Shown: in pieces, positions 1-10,496 of the stretch
Position numbering within the stretch: position 1 is the stretch's first letter
How the letters are laid out: the number at the start of each line of letters is the position of its first letter
NCBI GenBank assembly: GCA_951394045.1
Contig: OX595985.1
Location: 1,426,001-1,490,000, forward strand
Length of the DNA: 64,000 bases
Source of the DNA: Nitzschia sp. DOCU1
Taxonomy: Eukaryota; Bacillariophyta; Bacillariophyceae; Bacillariales; Bacillariaceae
Reading direction: 5' to 3'
Position numbers and translations under genes: made by a program
Notes under the pieces: generated by a model
Told to the model about the DNA's origin: nothing
Database searches by the model: none
The model's input: only the letters and a program-made list of their open reading frames with translations

Positions 1-546
1 CGAGCTGTGCAATGAGGGAATCGATTTCCTGCTCCAACTCCTTGGGGGGAAGCCTAACGTTCGCAAGCCGAGCATAATGTTTCATATACGATTTGACAGT
101 AAAGAAGCCATGGAGACGATCGTCCTGTGGGACAAAGGCGGAAAGACCTGGCAGATGAACTGCAATCGACCACGGCATGAGGAACAAAATTTTGTGCCGC
201 GACACGGTCGCCCCGTACAAGACTTACTTTCGGCCGTGGCTCTAGAGTTGACCGACAAAGAATCGGTCAATGTGTTCAGCAAGGTACTCTTGCCGGCACC
301 GGAGGGTCCAAGAATAGCCGTGACGCTTCCTTCCGGGAGGAGAATTTTCATTTCATCCAGCAGACGTTTTCCAGCAGTGGTTTCGACCTTGCTGATCAAA
401 GCGTAGCAATCGTTCACGTGTGGATGGAAGTTCTCGGAAATCTCAACAAAGTCATGGCTTCTGGCCTCCTCCGCGGCAGCCGTTTCAACGGGCAGATCAA
501 AGGCGACGGAGGGCGCAGCGGGAAGCTGAAGAACGACGACAACCAA
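1..546 (-). CDS. ABCG-family ABC transporter, N-terminal part (runs off the left edge)
   Basis: ATP-binding half of an ABC transporter. The Walker A motif GPSGAGKST is visible and is followed after splicing by FVPQDDRLHG, the Q-loop region typical of the ABCG/White family. An intron of 80 nt at 148-227 has a GTAAGT donor and a CAG acceptor; removing it restores the frame. The Walker B motif and membrane domain lie beyond position 1. The start is unclear: 546 is only a TTG, and the frame continues upstream into a hydrophobic, signal-like stretch with no ATG. An ATG near 642 would reach this frame only by removing a 25-nt GTGAGT...CAG segment, which is very short for an intron. The family call is firm; substrate unknown. 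Confidence 0.8.
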
Positions 547-724
547 AAGGATGTCAAGTGAGAAATTGCGCCGCCATTTCTGTCGTCAAAGAATATGAAC
601 TCACATCGGATTCCACCATGGTTCAGTTCAAGATTGGTAATCTAGATTTATGAGCGATCAACGAAGGTACAACGTCTTTATGGCAATCAATCGACAACAA
701 ACAAAGTCAATCAACCTTCTACGG

Positions 725-778
725 GCAAGTGTTGTCGAAAGTGAGCAAGTGTTGTCGAAAATGAGCAAGTGTTGTCGA
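725..778. repeat. three-copy tandem repeat, 20-bp period
   Basis: The unit gcaagtgttgtcgaaa plus four spacer bases occurs three times, at 725, 745 and 765. It lies in the otherwise gene-free stretch 547-1308, between the divergently transcribed ABCG gene and the first bZIP gene, so it is promoter-proximal to both. Nothing else recognisable was seen in that stretch. Confidence 0.8.
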
Positions 779-1308
779 CGCAAAAATCTTTCTATCGATC
801 GATGATGCGGTTCGGAGGGAATCGGGCCGGGGGAAGCTGTTCCTACTCAGCGGTTTTCAACGGTTTGAATGCTTTGCTTTGACGCAATCTTGAGTGTCCG
901 CAACATTAAATAAAATATTTAAGGAACTGCGCGCTGGACGCACTGAAGGCGCTTCTGGGGCAATAGAGTGGAGTACCCCGTCTGGGTACGATATGCACGA
1001 AGAAAAGAGGCCGTTTCAATTTTGGCCTGTTCTCATATTTCTCCTGGGGACGCTGTGTTTTCAACGAGGTTCTGGATTCCAAATTCCCTCTGTTTTTGCC
1101 AAGTGGCAATTTCCGAATTCGGTGACACGAAAGATCGAAAGAACTCTTGTGGAGTCGTGCACCTCCACCACGGCTACGCCAACACATAGAGTTGATTGAT
1201 TCATTCCAACCCACCACAAGTCACGGCGAAGGACCCCAAAAACCCAAAGATCATTTCTTTCATCATAAAAACAAAAAGGACGCGATCCGTTTGTTTTGCC
1301 TCTTTTCA

Positions 1309-1965
1309 ATGCCCCCCAGTGACTCTACTAGCCCTGAAGCAATCGATCCTGCCGCCTTTGCCAGAAAGAGGAGGATCGAGTTGCGTAACATGCAGCGCTC
1401 TGGCAAGGCGGAGGGAGACGATGGCTCTGTTGCGGAGTGTAAGAGGGCTCGTTTGGAAGAGCCGGAGGTGGATCCAGTCACGTCGAAGCCAAAGCCGTCC
1501 ATTACTGGCATCAAGCGTCTACATCGCTATGACCCCGGGGTCAACATGTCTCGCGATGAGCTAAAGGCTTGGCGCAAGGAAGCTCGTCGCGTTCGTAACC
1601 GCGAGAGTGCGGCTGCCTCCCGCTCGCGCAATCGTGAACGGATCACCGAGCTCGAATCCGAGGTCGATGTCCTTCAGTCCAAGTATACCGCCGCCTTGCG
1701 GAGGATCATTGAATTGGAATCGGCTTCTACCGTGAGCGATTCGTTTACTCCCGACATCTTGCGCCAAGATCTCCGTGAAATCGCTAGCCAAGGCTTGGAA
1801 CGCCCTGCGTCCCCTGTTGTGGAGTTCATCAAGACCGTCTCCCCTCCTTTGTCCCCCGTAGCTACCTTCCGCAGGATCAGTGATGCGGATCTGCATGCCG
1901 ACAATGTCAACAAGAAGTATCAGCACATAATGAATATGATCTCTCGACCAGCAGTGTCCGTCTGA
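1309..1965 (+). CDS. bZIP transcription factor (first of a tandem pair)
   Basis: Basic leucine-zipper protein of 218 aa as a single exon. The basic region WRKEARRVRNRESAAASR has the invariant N-x7-R spacing, followed by a short zipper. The ATG at 1309 is chosen because upstream in-frame sequence is low-complexity and looks like leader. A second reading frame at 2031-2273 is acidic and Ser/Asp-rich, like an activation domain. It would join in frame if an intron ran from 1954 to 2030 (77 nt, weak GTGTCC donor), replacing the last four residues. A perfect hairpin sits inside that stretch. The C-terminus is therefore uncertain. Its neighbour at 2963 has nearly the same basic region, suggesting local duplication. 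Confidence 0.75.
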   Translation: MPPSDSTSPEAIDPAAFARKRRIELRNMQRSGKAEGDDGSVAECKRARLEEPEVDPVTSKPKPSITGIKRLHRYDPGVNMSRDELKAWRKEARRVRNRESAAASRSRNRERITELESEVDVLQSKYTAALRRIIELESASTVSDSFTPDILRQDLREIASQGLERPASPVVEFIKTVSPPLSPVATFRRISDADLHADNVNKKYQHIMNMISRPAVSV

Positions 1966-1978
1966 TCAACAAACCTAT

Positions 1979-2003
1979 GGGAGAAAGAACCCTTCTTTCT
2001 CCC
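1979..2003. other. 9-bp perfect hairpin
   Basis: gggagaaag and ctttctccc are perfect inverted repeats around a 7-nt loop. The hairpin lies just after the first bZIP stop codon, inside the candidate 77-nt intron. It could be a 3'-UTR structure or could bring splice sites together; the sequence does not decide. Confidence 0.6.
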
Positions 2004-2030
2004 GCTTAACACCACCTTCCAGCAGTGAAG

Positions 2031-2273
2031 ATCTCTGGTGCTGATACTTCTCAAGACAATGCGGATGCTATCCAGCCTCCTGTAGCCTGCATGGCTGTTC
2101 CGGGATACGAAGTGGGGGAGGCCAATTTGGAACTCTGCGCACAGATCAGCAATTCTGACTCGGATGTTCATTCCGACTTTGATGAGTCAGAGCTCGGAGA
2201 GTTCCTCCTTGACACTTTTGATGCAATGGAAGCGCAAGGAAACCTCTTGGTGCAGATGGAGATGCCTGTCTAA
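2031..2273 (+). other. acidic reading frame, possible 3' exon of the first bZIP gene
   Basis: About 80 residues rich in Asp, Glu and Ser, including SDSDVHSDFDESELGEF, ending at a stop at 2273. It has no ATG of its own near the start, so it is unlikely to be an independent gene. It fits as an acidic C-terminal extension of the preceding bZIP protein if the 1954-2030 segment is spliced out. RNA evidence would settle it. From here to 2962 I see no gene. Confidence 0.35.
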
Positions 2274-2962
2274 GCGGAAGATCCGGAGGTTCTGATATGC
2301 ACATTATAATACATCTGCTCAGCTGCACCATGCCAGCAGTTTTCCACAGCACCCAACCCTTCTTGATTGCATATATAGCGCCCACTGGCTACACTTTAAC
2401 TCTTAATCTAGTATGGACGCATTGACCCAGGTGCCTGTTTGTCCGATTCGTTCCCGTGTGCCAAAAGGTGGGGGTCTTTTAGCGCTGTCCTCTAGCTAGC
2501 TTTTCCGACATTACCTTCCTCGCGTAGTACACCACGTATAGTACCAGGTAGATTGTTGATCCTGACGCAGCTTTCCAAAGCGGCAGCTGCCATTATCAAT
2601 AGCGAGCCAACAGTACGATGGAAATATCGAAAACTGCGGTCCGGGATTCTACGCAGTAGGGCAAGTAGAGGAAGACGGTACTAAAGTATGAGTTTCTCGT
2701 AGGTATCAAGATACTTTGGGTGATTTAAATCCCCAATCTCCTCCGGGTCTCCCTGCCAGCAGCCCCTCAAACCAAGAACTTCCACGTGGTTGAACAAGAT
2801 CTCCACATCTCCACGTGGAACGAGTACCACGTTCTACGTCAAAATACGCTTCGCGAGGCAAATCACCTTTTTGTTCCGCATCCCTCGTCATCGCATTCCT
2901 TGACCATCATTTCGAAACAAAAACGGTGTGGAGGTATCTATGGAACAGAATTAGTAGTCACC

Positions 2963-3442
2963 ATGGCACCGGCGGCAAACGGAGCAGCTGAGGCGAGAAA
3001 GCGTCGCAAGGAGATCATACAATCCCAGAGAGGTGAAACGGAAGTGTCTGCCACAACGAAAAGCGAAGAACCGAAAGACACCGCTTCCAAGCCTGAGAAG
3101 AAGCCCCCCAAGAAACGAAAGTTTGACGAAGCCAAGAGCAAGGCCGCCGCCGCCGCTGCCGCTGCGGCGGCTGCCGAAGCGGAAGAAAAGAAGAAAACCC
3201 AGATTCGCTACGATCCTGAAGTCCCTATGGACAAGGAACAGCTGGCTGCCTGGCGAAGAGAGGCACGCCGTGTTCGAAATCGCGAAAGCGCTGCTGCAAG
3301 CCGGCAGAGAATCAGGAACAGAATCAATGAACTCGAAGACGAAGTTGGGCAGTGGAAGTCCAAGTACACGCAAGCCATGGAGAGGCTATCCTCTCTCCAA
3401 CAGTCGATCAAAGCTGACGAGGAATCGACTCCTAAGAACTAA
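2963..3442 (+). CDS. bZIP transcription factor (second of a tandem pair)
   Basis: A 159-aa bZIP protein. The start ATG has a good context (accATGg). Residues 1-85 are highly charged, with a Lys-rich nuclear-localisation-like stretch (PPKKRKFDEAK) and an 11-residue alanine run encoded by mixed GCN codons. The basic region WRREARRVRNRESAAASR keeps the N-x7-R signature and is followed by three to four heptads (ELEDEVGQWKSKYTQAMERL). Both bZIP proteins share a YDP...W block just before the basic region, so they are close paralogues in direct orientation. Likely nuclear and dimeric; target genes unknown. Confidence 0.88.
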   Translation: MAPAANGAAEARKRRKEIIQSQRGETEVSATTKSEEPKDTASKPEKKPPKKRKFDEAKSKAAAAAAAAAAAEAEEKKKTQIRYDPEVPMDKEQLAAWRREARRVRNRESAAASRQRIRNRINELEDEVGQWKSKYTQAMERLSSLQQSIKADEESTPKN

Positions 3443-4341
3443 ATGAGACCGGCTGTTTCGTTTGGATCACACATTGCTCAAGGGTGAAGTGAACTTTTGT
3501 TGCACGGGGAAGGTGCTTGCACTGTTGCATGTATTGGCGCTGCCTGGATGTTTGATTAAGTATGATACGTACTACATAGACCAGAAAGTTAGTCTTTGTT
3601 ATCATACCATGTCGCCTTCGTTGTCAGTTGCACTCCTCTGTACTTCAATGCTCCGGATGGTAACCTCTGTTAACCCTCCACCAATATCATACGAGGAGCT
3701 GGTAGAAGTTCTTAACTTGTGTTCCAACTCCGGGGCGCTGTGCCAGCCGTTTAAAAGTGCATTCTGAAACGGAAACGGCGCGGCGTCGTTACTGCTAGAA
3801 CGACTGTCATTGCCACGTCGTCATAATAGATCCGAACAGCAGAAGGATTTCAATCGACGGATTTATTTATTCTTTCTACCCGGAGAAGGATCGATGCTGC
3901 ACTGTTCATGGCCATGCAAATTGGCCATCCGAATTTCGCATAGAAATCTGCTTCGGGGGAATAACTCTCTGCTGCTGTACTGAAGATTAAGCATTTGTCT
4001 ACCAACAGCTAATTGGAGCCTAGTCGCGATAAACTAGAGGGCCCTCTAACATAGAGACATACTATTCCAGAAACAATTCTGTAGTCCTGAACTGGCACAG
4101 GCGTTTTCTCTAATAGAGCGGTGCATTCGTCCAATAGTTTCCACCAGTAGGTTGACTCGTATGAATCGCGCAGAACCTTAATATTCGATCCAGTTGGTCA
4201 AAGGATCCCCACAGCCGGACAGACCTGCCGCCGGCCACAGCCAGCCAAATCGTCGAAATCGCAACTAATGCTGATGCTCTTTCATTCTATTCATTTGACG
4301 AAGTCAATTTTGTTCTGATCGGAGAGAAAGAGAATACCGCA
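3443..4341. other. intergenic, no gene recognised
   Basis: About 900 bases with only short chance reading frames, the longest a 101-codon frame near 3462-3767 with no family features. It should contain the 3' end of the second bZIP transcript and the promoter of the Bud20-like gene. Confidence 0.6.
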
Positions 4342-4713
4342 ATGGGGACAGGACCATCGGCTAAGAAGTTCGGAGCTCGCTCCAAGCTCAAGAAGTACAA
4401 GAGAAAAACGTGGCTTTGCAACCGGGCGAAGGACACTGATCAAATTCAAGACGAGCTTGAAAAGGCAAAGGAGGTTGGCAAACCGATTGAATTTGCATTT
4501 GATGACGAGTTACCGGGCGCAGGTCAATTCTACTGCGCCGAAACTGGAAAGCATTTTACTGACGCAAAGGCACTAGCTGACCACAAGAAGAGCAGATACT
4601 ACAAACGCCGTGTCAAGGAGCTGAAGGAAGAGAAATACACACAAGCCACAGCGGAATGGGCCGCAGGGATGACGAAAGAAAAGCTACCGCCTGCTCACCA
4701 GAAGGATAAATAG
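4342..4713 (+). CDS. Bud20/ZNF593-like pre-60S ribosome biogenesis factor with a degenerate zinc finger
   Basis: A 123-aa basic protein matching the Bud20/ZNF593 layout: Lys/Arg-rich N-terminus (KKYKRKT), then GQFYCAETGKHFTDAKALADH, then KRRVKELKEEKYTQ and a conserved AAGM. Family members are nucleo-cytoplasmic shuttling factors that ride with the pre-60S particle. In the usual finger the ligands are C-x2-C and H-x5-H. Here the second cysteine is threonine (YCAET) and the second histidine is tyrosine (SRYYKRR), so only one Cys and one His remain. The rest is well conserved, so the gene looks functional. Single exon, length normal for the family. Confidence 0.88.
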   Translation: MGTGPSAKKFGARSKLKKYKRKTWLCNRAKDTDQIQDELEKAKEVGKPIEFAFDDELPGAGQFYCAETGKHFTDAKALADHKKSRYYKRRVKELKEEKYTQATAEWAAGMTKEKLPPAHQKDK

Positions 4714-5377
4714 GCAATTTATCGGCGGCCTGTCGCCTGTCGTTAGTGTCGGCTATTGCATATTGTTGATACTGGAGACGAGCACGATCAATGATGCGAT
4801 AAATCGTCTAAAGGCGTGGCAATGACGCATTCGCTATGAATGCGTGTTTGATGGTGTTCATGAAAGATTGGGTGAATGGAAAACGGATTTTTGCTTGCTT
4901 GCGTTTCGTTGGGAGCCTGGGAGGTTAGTCGACAATAATAATAAACTACCACTCTCCAATCTCTTTACCGGGCATGCTATCGCAAACGCTCCACGATTAT
5001 GTGGTAATCTTTGCTTCTCTGGCTCTTCCTACTGTATCCACATCAGCTAGTGGAGTTGAATGTGACAACTACGGTTTCAACGACACGTCTCCAGCGTAGC
5101 TCTACCGGTAGATTAGCTCACACTAAAATAGGACAGAGCAGATGGATTACTTTTGTGGTCGAACAAATCCTCCCGCCACTGCGAGGAGTCGGGGCGGTCG
5201 AAGAAATAGTGGACGGAAAAAATCGCATCACATTTTCTCCAAGCCAAATGTAGAGCTCAAGAGCCACGCACGTATCATACGTTTTGCATGCCCCCATGCC
5301 CTCGGCACACCGGCAAGCTATCGTTCCATTTTACATAATTCTAACTTTAACCAATTGAGCTTAGAGATACTGCATTC
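4714..5377. other. intergenic, no gene recognised
   Basis: About 660 bases without a convincing coding frame. It contains the palindrome tctaccggtaga at 5101-5112, which recurs at 45742. Otherwise nothing distinctive. Confidence 0.55.
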
Positions 5378-6021
5378 ATGTATCGATCTGGACTAGCATT
5401 AGTGGCCATCCTCTGTGATCTTACAGGGAGCACTGCATTCCTTTGCTTCCCTCAAAATGGCCAAGTCAGAACATCAGGCAGAGACAGTTTCGTCGGAGTT
5501 TTTTCGGTAGAGAAGAGGAACGATGGTGCCGACGAAGAAACGAAAACAGACTCCGAGAAACTAGATGATTCGGGCAGGAGCTCTGATATGACAGATCGAT
5601 TCAAATACAAAGTGAATGCGTTGATGGGGACTTACGACCCCACCCATGGCCCTGACGACGAGCACCAGAGTGGCAACATTTTGAACGGTAAGCGTAGGTA
5701 TCAGCATTTTATTAATGTTGAAAATGTCCCATACTGACGTAAATTGGCTCTGGTGTAGCAATGCTGAACTTTCCTGCTCGATATACGTTCAATGCCGTGG
5801 GAAGAACAGAAGGCGATGATACCATGCGCGAAAAATACATCGAAGAGGTCAAAAGGGTGATTCTAGAAACGTCTGGCGATAACGAAGCAACATGGGAGAT
5901 ACGTCCGAGGGGAACTAAATTTACAAAGGTCCAATGTGAAGTAGAAGTCCAAAGTGCGACGATGGTGAAAGCAATTTATGATGATCTATCCAATCTCAAC
6001 GGAACCGTAATGCGATTCTGA
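5378..6021 (+). CDS. DUF493 (YbeD-like) protein, probably plastid-targeted
   Basis: Two exons, 5378-5687 and 5759-6021, joined across a 71-nt intron (donor GTAAGC, acceptor TAG) that restores one 190-aa frame. The N-terminus is a hydrophobic signal peptide ending STAFLCFP, an ASAF-like cleavage motif that in diatoms marks entry to the plastid. A charged linker follows, then the DUF493 fold: FPARYTFNAVGRT, then EEVKRVI, then a C-terminal block of alternating residues ending NGTVMRF. Bacterial relatives are small ferredoxin-fold regulatory proteins of uncertain role. Family call good; location inferred from the presequence only. Confidence 0.82.
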
Positions 6022-6077
6022 TCGCCAGTCATCAATGAATTAAACGGACCTTCCCATCTCCAATGCCGACATTATTC

Positions 6078-7990
6078 TCACCCCGAGATTTGCTGTGTCA
6101 ACGATTCAAGTTCTGAGTAGTTTGGCGTTGCAGTGCTTAGGATGCCGTAGCCAGCAAGGAGGTTTGCCGCAAGCGCCCATAAGAGGCTTCCATAGCTGTA
6201 CCCCATAATTTGATAGCATGCGATGAATAATATGGTCGCGACGGTAAGCCCAAGATGGGCCATGGCTGTGTAGGCGAGGATGTCCGAAGTCGCTGGATGC
6301 CCCAGTTCATTCCTAAACAAGTCGTGGGTTGCTCGCAGATACAAGTCCAGTGGACGCCCTTCGGGAGAGTTCGAGGTAGCTTTGTATATCGTCGGACTCC
6401 CAAAACCAGGATAGTTTTGCACTATCAAATCTCCTTTCTTGTAGCGTCGGCGTGGATCCCACTGAGAAGGAGTGGAACCAACGATAGAAGGATCCGAATT
6501 GTCCACAACAGTCCAACCACCGGCAATATACCCCATGATCCCTAAATACGAACGATTGGAAGTTGCTGCCTGGGCCAGCAGTAACGACACGGTCGCCACA
6601 ATTACCGACATTACAACGATCAGTGTAACTCCTCGATCCGTTGTGATGTAGGCCGACTCCGTGTTGAGCATTGTGTCCGTGCGAACAGTCGACGTAATAC
6701 CCACTGGAAAGAATATTTTCGAAAGCTCCGGTATAGACAATCCATCTGGACAGTGACCCGCAAACCGACAGACAAACGCAGTTTTCGGTAGTATAACACA
6801 AATGATCAAAGCTTCGACAAGGCGCACAAATGCAAGTCTACAAATCAGACGGAATCGATTCTCTGCGATAATCGACCTGGCCTGCTCAGCCCACGGTACG
6901 TCTGCGTTTTCTTTCTGCGCCTTGGACTTGGATGATTTCTAATGCATACGGAAAAAGGGTTAAGGGACAAAGATTGAGTATCGTTCCGAGGCTGTGCAGA
7001 AACAAACATATTCTGGATGCTTACGTTGGATTGACTGGCACTGACTTTGGCCTCGTTCCGGACTGCCTTGAGAACATTGCTCCCAGCCACTAGATCTGGA
7101 AATGGTAGTACGACCCGACCATACAAGAGACCTGTAGCTAGCATGCTCCACACGGAAACGTTGAAGAACAATTGAAGCATAGTGGGTGATTGGAGTTTGC
7201 GGTAGCCGCCGTGTGCTCGTTGCTGCATCGCCTCTTCCTCGAGATTTCTCGTGTTCATGGTCAAGGCATAGGTGGCCTCGGTTTGAGAGATGCTCGTCGA
7301 AAAATGCCAGGCGTACAAAGCAGGAAAAAATAGTGGAATGATAAATTGTAGCGGCAACCCATACACACTCCAAAATCCATTCCAATAGGAATACGCTTGA
7401 TTGATTCCTAAGCTAGCAGAAGGTAATGCTTTGCGCTGACCCCCACTCTTCCCATTTGATGCATTTCGGGCAGTGGCCTTACCACGGCGACTGATAACCG
7501 ACCAGAGCTGCTCATAGAGCGCCAGAATCGGAAACCAAATTCGGACTCGAACTAGTTGCAACATGAAAAGGATGGATGGTGGAAGAAAGCTGGAAATAGT
7601 GGCAACTATGCGGGCATCATCCGTATGCGACGTCCCCAGTTGCCTGGCCACAACCGGCGGATTCGGTCTGTCAAAGTATTGCCCCGCCATGAAATGCGAA
7701 GTCAGCCAAAAGACCAGCAACCCAGGGACTGTAGGAGACCGCGTAGTGGCAATGTCGCGGGTGCAAAGCCATCGAACAAGCAGATGTCTCGCCAGCCACA
7801 ACGTCGAAACAAGCAAGAACAAAAAGTCACCCCAGGAGCCCACAGAACTCCGATATGAGGATTGAAGACTTGATATTGCAAGAAAGACTAGCACAAGTAA
7901 TAAATAGAACTCATGACGCAGGTGGACAGTGGTCGGCCCGAGTAGTTTGAACCGCCAATGATCCATCGCCATCGGCCATTTCCATTCCAT
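6078..7990 (-). CDS. multi-pass membrane protein, family not recognised
   Basis: Two exons, 7025-7990 and 6078-6938, joined across an 86-nt intron (donor GTAAGC, acceptor TTAG), giving 608 aa. I do not recognise the family. At least eight hydrophobic segments are visible, for example FYLLLVLVFLAI near the N-terminus, LQFIIPLFFPALYAW in the middle and VTLIVVMSVIVATVSLLLA in exon 2. A basic cytosolic-type loop (SRRGKATARNASNGKSGGQRK) separates the first segments from the middle. No signal peptide of the plastid type is evident. The gene is divergent from the dioxygenase gene, with about 510 bp of shared upstream sequence (7991-8500) in which I see no other feature. Confidence 0.7.
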
Positions 7991-8500
7991 CGTAAGATAT
8001 GACTATGCGATGAGTTAAATCAAGAAGTGTGAAGTCCGCAGAAGATTACACTCGAAGGGAGTCGGGTTATTGCTGGCTCAATCTGATGTCAAAGTAACTC
8101 TCACATCATGGCCATTTTGCCGACATCGTGGTTCTGTGGCGGGTGGATCCTTCTCGAGGTTTCTGCAAAAGAAGTCGGCTGGGTCGGCCGACCTCGCGTG
8201 CGGCGGCGGCCGGCGGTCGGCTCGTGGCAAACAGTACTTTAAACTGTATCTGTCGTACCTAAGAAGTAACATGCCTTGGAATTCATGGTGTCAACGCGCG
8301 AGGCATCACATCTCCCTTTTCCCGCCCTCCGAGGATATGCAGTCGTGATGTTCTTGACTTCTCTCGGTGGCATCTCTCGTCGTCAACATTTCGTCGGTCG
8401 ATGCCATTTCAGAAGCATCGGTCCGTCGTTATAAGTCACAATTGAGTTCGATTCTAGCCTGAGCAATTTAAACAAGTTCGCTGCTGCTTTCCATCCAACA

Positions 8501-9622
8501 ATGCCGTCGTTTCAAGATTTCGTCGTTACCAATGCGCCAGAGCAGCGCCATATCGGTGACACGACCGTTCCTGTCGTTTTGACGCCATCCGTTGCCATGG
8601 AATCCGCAAATGACGCGGCTCAGTTTGTCAAGGATAATCGAGCCGAAATCGACAAGGCTGTGAATGACTGTGGTGCTGTCCTATTCCGGGGTTTCCCGCT
8701 GAATACACCAGAGGACTTTGACACATTCGTTCAAGCATGGACAGGGTGGCAAGATTTGAGCTACGAAAAGTCAATGAGCTTTGCCGTTCGACACAAGCTG
8801 TCAAACAGAATTTGCACTACGAATGAAGGAAAAAGCGGAGGGCTTGTCTTTCATCACGAGCAAGCTCAAACCCCATTGTGGCCCAGTCATGTTTTCTTTT
8901 GCTGCCTGCTGCCAGCTCAACCTGGCGATGGTGGGGCCACCGGTATCGTGTCCAGCGATCTAGTCTACGAGGAACTGAAGCGACGGCACCCCGACTTTAT
9001 GGAAAAATGTGAAAGTTACGGCGTGAGGTATACGGTGTATGCAGGGCCAGAGCAGGATGCTACCAAGGGTGCAGGCCGTAGCTGGAAATCCTTTTTTCAT
9101 GCAGACACCAAGGAAGAATGCGAACGAAAGATGAAGGCTGGTGGATGGGAATTCCAGTGGGGTGTCGGGCCGAACGGCAGCAGTCCCGGTCCAGACTTTT
9201 TGAAGTGTACTACCCCCTTGTTGGAGGCTGTAAAGGTGGCACCTGGAACGTCCAAGAAGTGTTTCTTCAACCAGCTCATTGCGACCACTGCCAATGCTTT
9301 GGAATTCTCTCGCGTCGGCACGCACGGTGGTGGATATGATCCGCTTAAGGATGTCCCCACGCAGCAAGGCATCGATGAGTGTGTCCGCTTTGGAAATGGC
9401 GATTCTGTGCCGTTGGAAGTTTTGCTGGAGGCAAAGCAAATATGCGAGGAACGTGCGATTGACGTCTGCTGGCAGAAGGGTGACGTCGCTTTGATTAGCA
9501 ACTATTTGATGATGCACGCAAGGCGGCCATGGAATGGACCTGAAGGCACGCGGAAACTCTTGGCGTCTCTTGTGGCAGAGGAGCATTGTACCAGCTTTGG
9601 CAAACCCCTCGTTGCCCTCTAG
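8501..9622 (+). CDS. TauD/TfdA-like 2-oxoglutarate/Fe(II)-dependent dioxygenase
   Basis: A 373-aa single-exon enzyme of the clavaminate synthase-like/TauD superfamily. The iron ligands are visible: HHE at residues 118-120 (an HxE variant of HxD) and His339 in NYLMMHARRPW. Arg351 in GTRKLLAS is in the position that binds the 2-oxoglutarate carboxylate. The N-terminal block CGAVLFRGFPL is also typical. Substrate cannot be told from sequence; family members hydroxylate small amino-acid-like or sulfonated compounds. No targeting presequence is obvious, so it is probably cytosolic. Confidence 0.87.
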   Translation: MPSFQDFVVTNAPEQRHIGDTTVPVVLTPSVAMESANDAAQFVKDNRAEIDKAVNDCGAVLFRGFPLNTPEDFDTFVQAWTGWQDLSYEKSMSFAVRHKLSNRICTTNEGKSGGLVFHHEQAQTPLWPSHVFFCCLLPAQPGDGGATGIVSSDLVYEELKRRHPDFMEKCESYGVRYTVYAGPEQDATKGAGRSWKSFFHADTKEECERKMKAGGWEFQWGVGPNGSSPGPDFLKCTTPLLEAVKVAPGTSKKCFFNQLIATTANALEFSRVGTHGGGYDPLKDVPTQQGIDECVRFGNGDSVPLEVLLEAKQICEERAIDVCWQKGDVALISNYLMMHARRPWNGPEGTRKLLASLVAEEHCTSFGKPLVAL

Positions 9623-9876
9623 TACGGTGTATCTTAGTCGGACCGACGACGATGCACTTACTCCCTGCACTGGTTAAAATCTTACCCAAGATATTGCTCT
9701 AGACTTAATTCTTCATTATGACCCGATACAGAACGAAGAGTAAATTTTAATCGACTCTACTTGTTTATCAAAATAATATCTATCTATTCTTGGTTGCCCC
9801 GGAGCAAAAATTTCGCACACTACGTGTAGCAAGGATGGTTCAAAGGCAGGTAATGCCTTATGTTACTTGTAACGTT

Positions 9877-10244
9877 TCAAACTCCTTTCACTTGCTGCAG
9901 TTGTCTCGTGACATCATGGTTGAGCTGCCCCTGACTCACACGTAGCTGTGATTGCATGAGGGCACTTGGTTTTGGCAGCAAGTGGCCAAAATATGTGTAG
10001 TCCTTGCACGCTAAGGACAGAGAGTAGGCCATCTCTGAAAGTGTATCCTGCTGCTCCATAATGAAACCGGGTTAGCACTTTGTTCGATCACAGCAACGAC
10101 ATCAATTTTCCTGACCAAAGACATTCTTACCTGTTCCGCAGGAGATGATGCCCTGAACCACGCTGAAGCCATGCTCCTATGCAATACTTTTCGGGAAGCC
10201 GATGCTGCGTGAAGAGCCTTGCTAGTCATTGTGGGAAAACTCAT
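9877..10244 (-). CDS. small 95-aa protein with mitochondrial-type N-terminus, unknown
   Basis: Two exons, 10131-10244 (38 codons) and 9877-10050, joined phase 0 across an 80-nt intron (donor GTAAGA, acceptor GCAG). The product starts MSFPTMTSKALHAASASRKV, rich in Ala/Ser/Arg and lacking acids, as in mitochondrial presequences. The remainder (KDYTYFGHLLPKPSALMQSQ) gives no family match that I know. The clean splice sites and preserved frame are the main evidence that it is real. Confidence 0.6.
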
Positions 10245-10496
10245 TGTCGAAATGCTTATTCGCTAGCTCTTTGCTTGATGATTCCGTCTTTGTTTGTGGA
10301 AACGGTTGACTGCGAAGAAATTTTGTAAATTGTAATCAGGCCAAGCGTTGATGTGTGATGTCGCCCATTTCGCCATTTGGAAGGGACGAAATGATGAAGC
10401 GGTAAGAGAGTCGTCATCATCGCACGAGTGACTCAGCAGGGACTAAAACTACTTAACGAACAACAGAGAAAAGAAACCCCGAAAGATTACGTACAT

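Noticed and set aside
3462..3767. 101-codon frame between the bZIP and Bud20-like genes
   Set aside because: No domain, no good start context, and Cys/Leu-rich text typical of chance frames.
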